Origin: CAG-390 sp003523225
Lineage (GTDB): Bacteria > Bacillota > Clostridia > Oscillospirales > CAG-272
DNA length: 54,159 nucleotides
Direction of reading: 5' to 3'
Assembly (NCBI GenBank): GCA_902461815.1
Contig: CABPZE010000011.1
Coordinates: forward strand, 1 to 54,159
A program made the position numbers and the translations under genes. Positions 16,743 to 26,258 of the stretch are shown here, piece after piece (within the stretch, counting starts at the first letter, position 1; every line of letters starts with the position of its first letter). Below the pieces are notes generated by a model. That model had not been told where the DNA came from, ran no database searches, and worked only from the letters and a program-made list of their open reading frames with translations.

Positions 16743-18566
16743 ATGAAAATCCAAGGCTACGGAACTCGAACAGGAAAAAAGACGGCTTTCTTCGGAATGC
16801 TGTCGGTCATCACGGCACTGCTGCTTACTGCGCTTTGCATTCTTCCGGCGTCGGCAAGCGACATAACGCCCGACGATACATTTGAGGTGACGGAAAACCT
16901 CACAGGAATCGAAATTGCCTCAGCACCTTCAAAAACCGTATATGATATCGGAGAGTCCCTTGATGTTTCGGGACTCAAGCTCAGGCTGAAATACAACAGC
17001 GGACGCACCGAAACAGTTGCCGGCGACACCTCGATGTGTTCCGGCTTCGACTCCTCCTCGGCAGGAGAGAAAACGGTCACCGTTTCATACCGAGGGTTTA
17101 TGACGTCCTTCAAAGCGGACGTAAGGATCGTAACCTCGGTCAGCGTGTTGCGCAAGCCTCAGAAAAGCGAATACTTCACCGGAGAGATGCTTGACCTCAA
17201 CGGGCTTGTACTTACGGTGGAATACTCCGCAGGTCCGTCCGAAACATACGACACAGGATATACCCTTGTCGGAGGCTCTCAGCTGAGTGACGTCGGCGAG
17301 CATACCGTCACGGTCGAATTCATGGGCAAACGCGCCTCCTTCACCGTTACGGTCAAAAATCCCGTTCCGACCGATGCAAAGCTGACCTCGCTCCCCACAA
17401 AGACCGAATATACCATAGGCGACACCTTCAACGGCAGCGGAGCCGCCTTTACGGTTACATACAGCAACGGTGATACCGCAGTCGTAAGCGACGGAATTGA
17501 TTTTTCCGGCTTTTCCTCCTCCGAAAAGGGCGAGGTGACCGTAACCGCAAAATGGCAGGGCTTTTCCGACACCTTTACCGTCACGGTAAAATACGCCGCG
17601 CACACACATGTTGCCGGCGGTGACCGCGAAATAGTGAAAAAAGCCACCTGCACCGAAACCGGTCTGGCAGTAAGATACTGCAAGATATGCGGCGAGGTCG
17701 CAGAGTCGGCGACGCTTAAGAAGCTCGAGCACACATACGGAGACTGGAAGGTCACAAAAGAACCCACCGCTTCCTCCGACGGCGAAAAGGCGCGCTACTG
17801 CCAGAACTGCGGCGCACTCCAGACGATGAAGCTGAATATGCTTTCCTCTGAGATATCCGACGGCAAGAACGGAACCGTCACCGCCGCGGGCGATTATCTC
17901 TTCCCCGCCGAAGCAAGGCTGATAATCAAAAGCATATCCGCCACCCTTACCGCCGACGAGATAAAAAAGTTTGAATCCCAGGCAAATGCGCTCGGCACAA
18001 CGCTTGCCGCAGTGTACAGCATCACCTTTGAGGACGACGGACAGGCATTCACTCCCTCGGCAAAAATGACGTATAAGATCAGCGTTGCCTCCGCCGATCT
18101 TGCCGGACTTTCCGGATTCAAGGTGCTTTACGGCAACAACTCGGTGGATGCAACCTATTCGGGCGGCTTTATCACCTTTACGGTAAACCGCGTGTCCGGA
18201 AAATTTGCAATCGCGGGCGTAAAAGGCTCAGGCGTCAACACCGATCCTGTGGATACAACTCCCACAACAGTTCCCGGAGATGAATCAACGGCTACGCCTC
18301 CGGTCACATCGTCTCCCGAAACCACAGACGTTCCGGATGTGACCACCTCCCACGAGGCCTCTGGCACGGTTCCGACAGACACCGATTCTCCCGTCACCGG
18401 AGGGTCCACAAGCTCGCCTGCCGTTACCACCGATTCCGGAAACAGCGGCAGCGGTAAGGTCGGGAACGCGGTAAAGACGATAATTATTGTAATAATCGTA
18501 ATTGTGGTTATCGGCGTGCTGTTTGAACTGCTGTATATCTACCTCAAGAATAAATTCATGCTTTGA
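16743..18566 (+). CDS. Surface protein with three bacterial Ig-like domains and a C-terminal anchor
   Basis: 607 residues. It has a signal peptide (TAFFGMLSVITALLLTALCILPASASD) and three tandem Ig-like modules of the kind PxKTxYxIGExLDVSGLxLxxxYxxG (starting near residues 52, 133 and 212). A double CxxC region follows (RYCKICGE and RYCQNCGA), then a beta domain, a Thr/Pro/Ser linker (about 500-565), a transmembrane helix (TIIIVIIVIVVIGVLFELLYIYL) and a short basic tail. It should sit on the outer face of the membrane and may bind wall polymer or glycan. The start is chosen because AGGAAGGAA precedes ATG 16743 and the promoter's start site lies after the longer frame's first codon. Confidence 0.85.
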   Translation: MKIQGYGTRTGKKTAFFGMLSVITALLLTALCILPASASDITPDDTFEVTENLTGIEIASAPSKTVYDIGESLDVSGLKLRLKYNSGRTETVAGDTSMCSGFDSSSAGEKTVTVSYRGFMTSFKADVRIVTSVSVLRKPQKSEYFTGEMLDLNGLVLTVEYSAGPSETYDTGYTLVGGSQLSDVGEHTVTVEFMGKRASFTVTVKNPVPTDAKLTSLPTKTEYTIGDTFNGSGAAFTVTYSNGDTAVVSDGIDFSGFSSSEKGEVTVTAKWQGFSDTFTVTVKYAAHTHVAGGDREIVKKATCTETGLAVRYCKICGEVAESATLKKLEHTYGDWKVTKEPTASSDGEKARYCQNCGALQTMKLNMLSSEISDGKNGTVTAAGDYLFPAEARLIIKSISATLTADEIKKFESQANALGTTLAAVYSITFEDDGQAFTPSAKMTYKISVASADLAGLSGFKVLYGNNSVDATYSGGFITFTVNRVSGKFAIAGVKGSGVNTDPVDTTPTTVPGDESTATPPVTSSPETTDVPDVTTSHEASGTVPTDTDSPVTGGSTSSPAVTTDSGNSGSGKVGNAVKTIIIVIIVIVVIGVLFELLYIYLKNKFML

Positions 18567-18580
18567 GTCATGACAATTCA

Positions 18581-18617
18581 GGGGCTGTAAAAAAACTCGA
18601 TGTTTTTTACAGCCCCC
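18581..18617 (+). terminator. Hairpin after the Ig-like gene
   Basis: GGGGCTGTAAAAAA pairs with TTTTTTACAGCCCC 15 bp after the stop codon. The U-run lies within the stem, not after it. Confidence 0.6.
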
Positions 18618-18880
18618 GTAAAATGTCGGTCGGGAATCCGGCATTTTACGGCGATCTTGGTCGGTTTTGCCCTTGATCTTGTCTGAATTCGGGTGAATGC
18701 TGTGGCAAAATGACGGCTTTCAGCCGTCAAGACCAATGTCGTTGGGGGTGTTAAAAAATTCAGAAGGAATTTTTTAACACCCCTTGAATTACCGGTACTC
18801 TCAATATTTTCTGTTTTTTACGACATAGTTTCCGCCGCAAGGCGGCATCGACGGGGTGTGGCACATACGTGCGGCACCCC
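18617..18880. repeat. Series of stacked hairpins in a 330-bp gap
   Basis: Hairpins follow one another. CGTAAAATG/CATTTTACG lies at about 18617-18651 and TGACGGC/GCCGTCA at about 18711-18729. A perfect 17-bp GGGGTGTTAAAAAATTC stem is at 18745-18783, and a GGGGTG/CACCCC hairpin at about 18853-18879. The third could terminate transcription from either side. No gene is visible between 18567 and 18897. Confidence 0.6.
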
Positions 18881-18897
18881 TCAGTATTTAGTCTCTG

Positions 18898-19374
18898 TCA
18901 GTTGTCGGACGAATCAATGACCGCATCAATGGCAAGCACCACGGCAAGCCCCATAAGCGAATCCTCTGTGGGAACGTCAATAAGATAGCAGTCGCCCCAC
19001 GTAAACCACTTTTTGCTTATCGACGCCACGATACGCCCCGCGCCGTCGATAACAGAAAACTCATGCGACATCGGCGCGCCCTCGACCTCCCAGTCCGTGC
19101 CCTCAATGGTGTAATGCGAGCCGAAAAAGGTAAACGGTGTTTTTGATATCGTAACGCAGTGTGTGCCGCGACAGCTTACATCATACTTTCTGCCAAAGGT
19201 GAAAAGTCTCTGCTCGATGAGCGCCGCCTCTGATCCCTGTATGTCGTAGATATGCAAGACCCTGCCGAGCGAGATTATCTCGCTTTCCACATAATAAACG
19301 GGGTTTCCGTCCGTATCGGTAATATCGTATTTTGCCCCGATAGTAAAAATTCTTTGCCTGACTGTATATTTCAT
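18898..19374 (-). CDS. LURP-one-related (Tubby-C-like) family protein
   Basis: 158 residues from MKYTVRQRIFTIGAKYDITD. The repeating beta strands with F-x-x-G-x-x-Y patterns (IFTIGAKYDI, LFTFGRKYDV, PFTFFGSHYTI, WFTWGDCYLIDV) are the hallmark of LURP-one-related, or YxjI-type, proteins. These have a Tubby-like barrel of uncertain function, possibly lipid or membrane binding. No signal peptide. ATG 19374 follows GGGAG. An upstream in-frame ATG would add nine residues. It is a single-gene unit convergent with the Ig-like gene. Confidence 0.85.
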   Translation of the reverse strand: MKYTVRQRIFTIGAKYDITDTDGNPVYYVESEIISLGRVLHIYDIQGSEAALIEQRLFTFGRKYDVSCRGTHCVTISKTPFTFFGSHYTIEGTDWEVEGAPMSHEFSVIDGAGRIVASISKKWFTWGDCYLIDVPTEDSLMGLAVVLAIDAVIDSSDN

Positions 19375-19535
19375 TAGCTTTTTTCTCCCGCGGTGCGGCA
19401 TCAGCCGACTTCATGCGAGGATATTATAAAGGATTTTCCGCAAAGTGTCAAGAAATATTGCCCGGGGGCTTGCGTCGGACGCAAAAAATACATATAATAT
19501 ATAGTGAATAAATTTATTCCGGAAAGAAAAACCAA

Positions 19536-21017
19536 ATGAGCATATCTGATATAATAAAACAAAGGCTTTTTGAAGCCGAACCGCGCGGACGCGCAATAAT
19601 ACTCGGGCTTGGAGTGTCAAATCTGCCGCTTGCCGAAATGCTGACAAGCATGGGCGCGGAAGTGTGTGTGCGCGACGCCAAAAGCCTCAACGCTCTCGGC
19701 GAGCGCGCCTTGGCACTGTCCGCCCGCGGAGTGGAATTTGTCTGTGGCGCTGACCCGACCATAGGTCTTGCCGAGGAAAAGGATATTCATGGATCTGTTA
19801 TCTTCCGCTCGCCCGGAATACGCCCCGACGCCGGGGAGCTGCCGGAAGCGGTAAGGCGCGGGGCGCTCCTGACCTCGGAAATGGAGTGGTTCTGCGATGC
19901 AACGCCGGCGTCTGTCATAGCAGTCACCGGAAGTGACGGAAAGACCACTACTACCACGCTGACATACCTGCTTCTTTCAGAAGCGGCAAAGCGACGCGGA
20001 GGCAGGGTATATGTCGGCGGGAATATAGGGACTCCCCTGCTTGACAAAGCTGCGACGATGTCCGCCGACGATTATGCGGTGCTGGAGCTTTCCAGCTTTC
20101 AGCTCATGACTATGCACGGGACAGCGCAGAGAGCGGCAATAACAAACATCACCCCCAACCACCTCAACTGGCACACCGGCATGGAGGAATATACCCGTGC
20201 CAAATACAACGTTTCCGGTAAGGACACCGGTCTTTTGGTGCTTAACGCCAAAAGCCCAGCCGCCGCAGCGGCAGCGGATTCCGTACCCGATTTTAACGGA
20301 AGCGTGATCTATTTTTCGGCGTACACTTCATCATATGAGGAAACCGTGCCAAAAAATCATCGCCAAGGAGCAAAAAAAGCCGGAGCGGTCTTTCTGCGCG
20401 GGGACAGCATCATTTTTTCCGACGGCAATACCGAAGAAGAATTGCTTCGCCGCTCGGATATAAAGCTGCCCGGACTTCACAATGTTGAAAACTATATGAC
20501 TGCCGCCGCGCTGACGCGCGGACTTATAAACCGTGAGGAGCTTTTGCAGGTCGCACGCACCTTCGGCGGCGTTGAACACCGCATTGAATTTGTGCGGGAG
20601 CTTGACGGTGTAAAATACTACAACAGCTCCATTGACTCAACTCCCACACGTACCGAAGCGGCGCTGTCGGTCTTCGACTGCCGCCCCGTGTTCATCCTGT
20701 GCGGGCGAGACAAGCACGTTCCCTTTGACAGTCTTGCCGCCGCGCTGTTTGACCGCGCAGGCGGAGTTGTGGTGTCCGGCGAGGCGATCCCCGTGATACG
20801 CGCGGCAATTGAAGCCGAAGCCGAGCGACGCGGCTCATACGGTGAGCTGCGCGTAGCGTATGAAGACGACTTTTGCGCCGCCATCGACCGCGCGCGAGAG
20901 CTTGCAAAGCCCGGCTCGGCGGTCGTTCTATCCCCCTCCTGCACAAGCTTTGACCGCTTCCGCAATTTCGAGGAGCGCGGCAGAGTCTTCAAGGACTATG
21001 TGAATCAACTCAAATAA
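19536..21017 (+). CDS. murD: UDP-N-acetylmuramoylalanine--D-glutamate ligase
   Basis: MurD adds D-glutamate to UDP-MurNAc-L-Ala with ATP in the cytosol. The 493-residue protein has an N-terminal Rossmann loop GLGVSNLPLAEML and the P-loop TGSDGKTTTT at residues 131-140. ELSSFQL and NITPNHLNWH (family NITPDHLDRH) follow. The Mur motif HNVENYMTAAAL and the C-terminal YYNSSIDSTPTRTEAAL come next. It is some 40 residues longer than common MurD, mainly through an insert near residues 255-290. The D-glutamate donor enzyme, MurI, is encoded directly downstream. Confidence 0.95.
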   Translation: MSISDIIKQRLFEAEPRGRAIILGLGVSNLPLAEMLTSMGAEVCVRDAKSLNALGERALALSARGVEFVCGADPTIGLAEEKDIHGSVIFRSPGIRPDAGELPEAVRRGALLTSEMEWFCDATPASVIAVTGSDGKTTTTTLTYLLLSEAAKRRGGRVYVGGNIGTPLLDKAATMSADDYAVLELSSFQLMTMHGTAQRAAITNITPNHLNWHTGMEEYTRAKYNVSGKDTGLLVLNAKSPAAAAAADSVPDFNGSVIYFSAYTSSYEETVPKNHRQGAKKAGAVFLRGDSIIFSDGNTEEELLRRSDIKLPGLHNVENYMTAAALTRGLINREELLQVARTFGGVEHRIEFVRELDGVKYYNSSIDSTPTRTEAALSVFDCRPVFILCGRDKHVPFDSLAAALFDRAGGVVVSGEAIPVIRAAIEAEAERRGSYGELRVAYEDDFCAAIDRARELAKPGSAVVLSPSCTSFDRFRNFEERGRVFKDYVNQLK

Positions 21018-21018
21018 A

Positions 21019-21810
21019 ATGACTGCAAACAAAACAAATGATGTGTCCGCCTCATCTCCCGTCGGAGTGTTTGACTCCGGCGTAGGCGGGCTTACCGTCC
21101 TACGTGAGCTTACCCGTATCCTACCGTGCGAGGACTTTATTTACTACGGAGATGTAAAAAACGCGCCTTACGGAGCGCTGAGTCACGATGAAATACGCCG
21201 GAGGTCTTTGGAAATTGCCGGGGAGCTTATCGGGATGGGAGCAAAGGCGATCGTCGTTGCCTGCAACACCGCCACAGCCGCCGCAGTGGAAGCAATGCGC
21301 GCGGCTTATCCTCAGATACCCATAATAGGCACAGAGCCGGCGGTTAAGCCTGCCGCGGACGCCGGACACCGGCACATTCTGGTGCTTGCCACACCGGTAA
21401 CGGTAGCCGAGGAGCGTTTTTCCGCACTCATACACAGCAGGTGCGGCACTGCCGAGGTCATTGCCGTCCCCTGCCCCGGACTTGCCACAATGATAGAGGA
21501 AGGACACACCTCGGACGAGCTGATCTGCAAATATCTTGACGGCATTTTTGCTCCCCTGCGCGGAAAATTTGACGCTGTGGTTTTGGGATGCACCCATTAT
21601 CCTCTGGCGCGGGTGGCGATAAGCCGTGCTGCAGGCGGGGATATTCCGGTATATGACGGCGCGGCAGGAACGGCAAGACAGGCAGCCCGGCGAATCTCCG
21701 GATCAGGTCTTGGCGCCCCCGGGGACAAGCACGGCAGCGTTCTCTTTCTTTCAAGCGGAGACGCCGGAAAAATAGGAGCCTTTTACGAGGGGATATGCCA
21801 TGAAGCATGA
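21019..21810 (+). CDS. murI: Glutamate racemase
   Basis: MurI converts L- to D-glutamate for peptidoglycan, supplying MurD. The 263-residue protein has GVFDSGVGGLTVLREL at residues 16-31 and YYGDVKNAPYG at 42-52. The two catalytic cysteines are Cys82 (VACNTATA) and Cys191 (LGCTHYPL). Length is normal. Its ATG lies one base after the murD stop. The kinase gene downstream overlaps its end by 11 bases, so murD, murI and the kinase form one translational unit. Confidence 0.95.
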   Translation: MTANKTNDVSASSPVGVFDSGVGGLTVLRELTRILPCEDFIYYGDVKNAPYGALSHDEIRRRSLEIAGELIGMGAKAIVVACNTATAAAVEAMRAAYPQIPIIGTEPAVKPAADAGHRHILVLATPVTVAEERFSALIHSRCGTAEVIAVPCPGLATMIEEGHTSDELICKYLDGIFAPLRGKFDAVVLGCTHYPLARVAISRAAGGDIPVYDGAAGTARQAARRISGSGLGAPGDKHGSVLFLSSGDAGKIGAFYEGICHEA

Positions 21811-22390
21811 CGTGCTTGAAGACCTGAATCTTTCCGCATACCGCAGGATAATGATAATAGGCGCGCCGGGCAGCGGCAAAAGCCGCGCCGCGCGGAGGCT
21901 GGCGTCAATAACTGGTCTGCCGCTCATACACCTTGACAACGAATACTGGCTGCCCGACAACAGGCACGTCGAGGGCGAGGAATGGCAAAGCCGTGTCGCT
22001 GGGCTTGCGGAGGGCGAAAGCTGGATCATCGACGGCAATTACAGCGGCACGATGGAAATACGCCTTTGCCGCGCAGAGCTTGCCGTCTGCCTTGACCCGC
22101 CGCCGCTCGTATCGCTCATGGGAGTTCTTTCCCGGCGCGGGAAGCCGCGTCCGGACATGCCCGATCATTTTGTCGAAAAGCTCGACCGCGACTATCTTGA
22201 ATTCTGTATATACTCGCTTACCTTCCGCCGCCGCAAGCTGCCACAGGTGCTTCGTCTGTGCGGAATGTACCCGGAGGTTCCGCTTCTGCACCTGAAAAGC
22301 CGTGCACAGACCGACGCTTTTCTTGATGCCGCAGAACGCGAGCTTAAGAACATAAACAACAGTCAGGAAAATAACAAGGATGAACAATGA
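21800..22390 (+). CDS. P-loop kinase, FlaR/topology-modulation-protein type
   Basis: 196 residues with Walker A GAPGSGKS at 21-28. An adenylate-kinase-like lid region follows (WIIDGNYSGTMEIRLCRAELAVCLDPP), then an Arg-rich segment (SRRGKPRPDMPD). Proteins of this type are annotated as topology modulation protein or AAA ATPase, and they probably phosphorylate a small molecule. The substrate is unknown. The gene overlaps murI by 11 bases and the lyase gene by 11 bases. Confidence 0.8.
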   Translation: MKHDVLEDLNLSAYRRIMIIGAPGSGKSRAARRLASITGLPLIHLDNEYWLPDNRHVEGEEWQSRVAGLAEGESWIIDGNYSGTMEIRLCRAELAVCLDPPPLVSLMGVLSRRGKPRPDMPDHFVEKLDRDYLEFCIYSLTFRRRKLPQVLRLCGMYPEVPLLHLKSRAQTDAFLDAAERELKNINNSQENNKDEQ

Positions 22391-23636
22391 AGAACTGAAC
22401 ATACTCGCCTCCCGCGCGGAGGCTGAGCTGGCGCCGATATTTGCTGAAATTGACGAAAACTCCTATCGGCGCACCGCCGATGTGCTCTCTGCCTTTGAAA
22501 AGCACCGCGTCAGCGACGCCTGCTTTGCCGCAAGCTCAGGCTACGGCTACGACGACCGCGGGCGCGAGGTGCTTGACCGCGTGTACGCCGACGTATTCGG
22601 GACTGAGGCGGCACTGGTGCGGATAAACTTTGTAAACGGCACTCACGCCCTCTCCACCGGGCTTTTTGCCCTGCTTCGCCCCGGCGACACCCTTTTTTCG
22701 GTGGCGGGAAAACCGTATGACACGCTTGAGGAGGTCATAGGAATTTCCGGAGAAAAAAACAACAACGGCTCTCTTGCCGATTTCGGAGTAAAATACGCCC
22801 AGCACGAGCTGAAGGACGGACGGCTTGATACTGACGCGATCCTTGCAAGGCTTGACGCCGACCCGTCGGTAAAGGTCGTTTTCATCCAGCGTTCAAAGGG
22901 ATATCTGAACCGGCGCACCCTTACGCCGGGAGAGATCAGCCTGTTTTACAGAGCCGTCAAAAAAAAGCACCCTGACGTATGGGTGGTCGTTGACAACTGC
23001 TACGGCGAGTTCACCTGCGAGAGAGAACCCGAAGCCGATATGCTTATCGGCTCGCTTATAAAGAACCCCGGAGGCGGCATGGCGGAGACCGGAGGATACA
23101 TCGCCGGAACCTCACGCGCCGTCGAGCTTGCCTCCTATCGGCTGACCACCGTCGGCACAGGCGGAGAGGTCGGATGCACGATGGGCCAGAACAAGAATCT
23201 CTTTCGCGGATTCTTCTACGCTCCGCACACAGTTGCCGCGGCGCTTAAGACCATGCACCTTGCCGCATATATCTTCGAGGCACTGGGATATGACACCTCC
23301 CCCGCCTGGAACGAGCGGCGCGCCGACATAATCCAGACTGTCATAACACACTCCCCCGACGCGCTGTGCGCGTTCTGCCGGGGAATACAGTCCGGCTCTC
23401 CCGTTGACTCATTTGTCGCCCCCGTACCGTGGGCGATGCCGGGATATTCCGACGAGGTGATAATGGCTGCGGGAGCCTTTGTGCAGGGTTCTTCCATTGA
23501 GCTTTCCTGCGACGGACCTCTGCGCGAGCCATATACCGTGTATCTTCAGGGCGGGCTGACCTATGAAAGCGGCAAATACGGTATTCTCAAGGCGGCGGCA
23601 GCCGTCGGCAAACGTGAAAAACAAACCGAAAAATAA
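22380..23636 (+). CDS. PLP-dependent methionine gamma-lyase-like protein (YnbB/aluminium-resistance family)
   Basis: 418 residues. This fold-type I PLP enzyme family is annotated as aluminium resistance protein or methionine gamma-lyase family. The substrate is not firmly known. Landmarks are SSGYGYDDRGREVLDRVYADVFG near residues 52-74, NGTHALSTGLFALLRPGD near 86-103, and VVVDNCYGEF near 202-211. The PLP-binding Lys228 lies in SLIKNPGGG, followed by AGTSRAVELASYRLTTVGTGGEVG. Length is normal. It is translationally coupled to the kinase upstream. Confidence 0.9.
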   Translation: MNNEELNILASRAEAELAPIFAEIDENSYRRTADVLSAFEKHRVSDACFAASSGYGYDDRGREVLDRVYADVFGTEAALVRINFVNGTHALSTGLFALLRPGDTLFSVAGKPYDTLEEVIGISGEKNNNGSLADFGVKYAQHELKDGRLDTDAILARLDADPSVKVVFIQRSKGYLNRRTLTPGEISLFYRAVKKKHPDVWVVVDNCYGEFTCEREPEADMLIGSLIKNPGGGMAETGGYIAGTSRAVELASYRLTTVGTGGEVGCTMGQNKNLFRGFFYAPHTVAAALKTMHLAAYIFEALGYDTSPAWNERRADIIQTVITHSPDALCAFCRGIQSGSPVDSFVAPVPWAMPGYSDEVIMAAGAFVQGSSIELSCDGPLREPYTVYLQGGLTYESGKYGILKAAAAVGKREKQTEK

Positions 23637-23650
23637 ATTAACATAAGGAA

Positions 23651-24187
23651 ATGAAAATGAAAAAAATTATTGCAGTTCTTCTTGCGGTCTCCGCGCTTCT
23701 GTCCGTTCTCGTGCTTTCGGGCTGTTCGGTATCAGGTGTTGAAGTTCCCGACGGCATGAAGATCGTATCATCGGAAAATGAAGCCTTCTACCTTTTCGTG
23801 CCGATCTCATGGGTGTCGAACGACTCGTCCGGAACAGCCTCCGCATACTACTCCGACGCAGACCGTTCCAATGTCAGCATGACCTGCATGGCGTCTGACC
23901 AGGTGATGAATATCGACGACTATGTGGCGCTGTGCCGCGCGGAGCTTGAAGCCGTTATTCCAAATTACGCTCCGGCAGGCGAAATTGAAGACGCAGTTCT
24001 TGGCGGACGCAACGGAAAGAGCTTTGACTATACCGCCTCTATCGGAGACGTAAACTACAAATACCGTCAGATCGTCGTTATCTACAACAACCTTTTCTAC
24101 ATTTTCACCTACACCTCAACCCCCGAGGGCTTTGACCTGCACATAAACGAGGTCGAAAATATAATTTCAAAAATAAGATTCAAATAA
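23651..24187 (+). CDS. PsbP/DUF1795-like lipoprotein
   Basis: 178 residues. The signal peptide ends in the lipobox VLSGC with Cys25. The mature part shows the one-domain pattern of PsbP-like lipoproteins: PDGMKIVSSENEAFYLFVPISWV, then SMTCMASD, KSFDYTASIGDVNYKYRQIVV and FYIFTYTSTPEGFDLH. Anchored outside the membrane, role unknown. AAGGAAATGAAA precedes the start. The cysteine desulfurase begins just after its stop codon (1 base), so the two are expressed together. Confidence 0.85.
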   Translation: MKMKKIIAVLLAVSALLSVLVLSGCSVSGVEVPDGMKIVSSENEAFYLFVPISWVSNDSSGTASAYYSDADRSNVSMTCMASDQVMNIDDYVALCRAELEAVIPNYAPAGEIEDAVLGGRNGKSFDYTASIGDVNYKYRQIVVIYNNLFYIFTYTSTPEGFDLHINEVENIISKIRFK

Positions 24188-24188
24188 A

Positions 24189-25364
24189 ATGAACGACCGC
24201 ACCGACATTATATATCTTGACAACAGCGCCACGACCGAGCCGTCCCCAGGCGTTATCGAAGCCATGACAGCCGCCGCAAAATGCTACGGAAACCCGTCGT
24301 CGGTACACGCGGCAGGGCTTGAAAGCGCGGCGCTGCTGCGCGGCTGTCGCGCCGAAGTCGCGGCATCGCTGGGACTGCGCCGATCTGAGGACTACCATAT
24401 CATTTTTACCGCCTCCGGCTCTGAGGCAAACAATCTTGCGCTCCGCGGCACGGCGCTGGCAAAGAAAAGACGCTTTTCAAACCGTATCATAACCACCGAT
24501 TCGGAGCATCCGTCGGTTCTGAACACGCTTGGAGCGCTTGCCGGAGAGGGGTTTGAGATCGTAAAGATCCCCACACGCGGCGGCGCGCTGGACTTTGAGG
24601 CATACGAAAATGCACTTGAGGCAGGCGCTCTCATCGTATCCCTGATGCTCGTCAACAACGAGACCGGCGCAAGGTACGACGTGGAGCGCGCCTTCCGCGC
24701 GGCACACAGGAAGAATCCGGATACCGTCACCCACTGCGACGCGGTGCAGGGCTTTTGCCGCGTGCCGTTTACTCCGGCAGGGCTTGACGCCGACCTTATC
24801 ACCGTCAGCGCCCACAAGATCCACGGTCCGAAGGGCGTCGGTGCTTTGTGCGCCGCCCCGCAGATGATCAGATCAAAGCGACTGTCACCCGTCATTTACG
24901 GCGGCGGTCAGGAGGAGGGCTACCGTTCAGGCACGGAAAACCTTATCGGGATCGCCGGATTTGCCTGCGCCTGCACCGAAGCCCGCGAAAGATCAGCTGA
25001 GGACTCGGCACATATGGAGAGGCTGTACAAACACGCGCTGGAGGTGCTTCCGGCGTCCGGAGTAAGGCTGAACCTTCCCCAAAAAGCCTCAGGACATATC
25101 ATCAGCATCACACTGCCCGGCATCAGGAGCGAAACGATGCTGCACTTCCTCTCCGAGCGCGGCATATATGTATCGGCAGGCTCTGCCTGTTCTTCGCATT
25201 CGCACGGTCCAAGCACTACGCTGCTTGCCTTCGGGCTATCCCCCGCTGACGCCGACCGAACACTCAGAGTCAGCTTCGGCGCGCAGAATACCGAGGAGGA
25301 GATCGACCGACTTGCCGACGCACTGCGCGAGGGCATCTCCCGTCTTGTAAGAGCCGCAAGATAA
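24189..25364 (+). CDS. Cysteine desulfurase (NifS/IscS family)
   Basis: 391 residues. A PLP enzyme that removes sulfur from cysteine to form a persulfide for Fe-S clusters, thiolated tRNA or thiamin. The N-terminal YLDNSATTEPSPGV, His107 (SEHPSV), and PLP-binding Lys210 (SAHKIHGPKG) are present. The catalytic Cys334 lies in SAGSACSSHSHG, the long mobile-loop form typical of NifS/IscS. No iscU, thiI or mnmA gene is beside it, so the sulfur acceptor cannot be told. It is the last gene of the murD-led run. Confidence 0.93.
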   Translation: MNDRTDIIYLDNSATTEPSPGVIEAMTAAAKCYGNPSSVHAAGLESAALLRGCRAEVAASLGLRRSEDYHIIFTASGSEANNLALRGTALAKKRRFSNRIITTDSEHPSVLNTLGALAGEGFEIVKIPTRGGALDFEAYENALEAGALIVSLMLVNNETGARYDVERAFRAAHRKNPDTVTHCDAVQGFCRVPFTPAGLDADLITVSAHKIHGPKGVGALCAAPQMIRSKRLSPVIYGGGQEEGYRSGTENLIGIAGFACACTEARERSAEDSAHMERLYKHALEVLPASGVRLNLPQKASGHIISITLPGIRSETMLHFLSERGIYVSAGSACSSHSHGPSTTLLAFGLSPADADRTLRVSFGAQNTEEEIDRLADALREGISRLVRAAR

Positions 25365-25432
25365 AAACGTTTTCAAACGCAAACCGATGCAAAATAAATA
25401 CTGCTAACCGGCATTTATTGGAGAGACGCATT

Positions 25433-26200
25433 ATGGCTGTAGTTAAAAACGAAATACCGATATTGGAGTATGATACCGAGCAAACAGCTCTCATCAACCC
25501 CACCCACGAAAAATTAGATTTGAAGCTGCCGAAGAAATGCGTTTTTGCCTTCCTCGGTGAGTATATAACAGAATATGCAAACAAGGCGGAAACCGTCAAG
25601 GTGTCCGAATTTCTCAGTATAACCAAACGTTATCCCGTCTACATAACAAAGTACAAGGGAGAGGAGATCACACTCTGTGAAGCTCCCGTAGGCTCTGCGG
25701 CATCGGCACAGATACTTGATTGGCTGATCGGCTACGGTGTACGTGAGATCATCTCTGCCGGTTCTTGCGGTGCTCTTGAAAAGTTTGCCGAGGGCACGTT
25801 TCTTGTCCCACACAAGGCTCTGCGTGATGAAGGGACATCCTACCATTATGCGCCGCCTTCTCGCTATATGGAGATCAGCGAAAGGGCGAGAAAAGCAATA
25901 AAGGAAACCGTGACCCAGCACGGAATGAAATATCAAGAGGTCATCACTTGGTCAACTGACGGATTCTTCCGTGAAACCAAGGAAAAGGTTGCATACCGCA
26001 AGAGCGAAGGATGCTCCGTCGTCGAAATGGAGTGTTCGGCTCTCGCCGCTTGTGCCACTTTTCGAGGCGCAACTTGGGGAATGATACTCTATACCGCCGA
26101 CAGCCTTGCCGATTTGAATAAATACGACGAGCGAAATTGGGGCAGTAATGCGTATGAATATGCCCTTACACTCTGCCTTGATGCAGTCATAAAATTATAA
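25433..26200 (+). CDS. Nucleoside phosphorylase (PNP/UDP family)
   Basis: 255 residues. These enzymes split nucleosides with phosphate to base and ribose-1-phosphate. Landmarks are CEAPVGSAASAQILDWL and IISAGSCGAL (phosphate and base pocket), SYHYAPPSRY, TWSTDGFFRET, and VVEMECSALAACA, whose Glu-Met-Glu contacts the ribose. It is closer to uridine/purine phosphorylases than to MTA nucleosidases. ATG 25433 follows GGAGAG by nine bases. It has a lower GC content than the preceding genes and is separated from them by a 68-bp gap, so it may be independently expressed. Confidence 0.85.
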   Translation: MAVVKNEIPILEYDTEQTALINPTHEKLDLKLPKKCVFAFLGEYITEYANKAETVKVSEFLSITKRYPVYITKYKGEEITLCEAPVGSAASAQILDWLIGYGVREIISAGSCGALEKFAEGTFLVPHKALRDEGTSYHYAPPSRYMEISERARKAIKETVTQHGMKYQEVITWSTDGFFRETKEKVAYRKSEGCSVVEMECSALAACATFRGATWGMILYTADSLADLNKYDERNWGSNAYEYALTLCLDAVIKL

Positions 26201-26258
26201 AACAGAACGATTTATTATTTGCGTGTTGATATAAGAAAATGGAGTATTCGCCGCTGGC

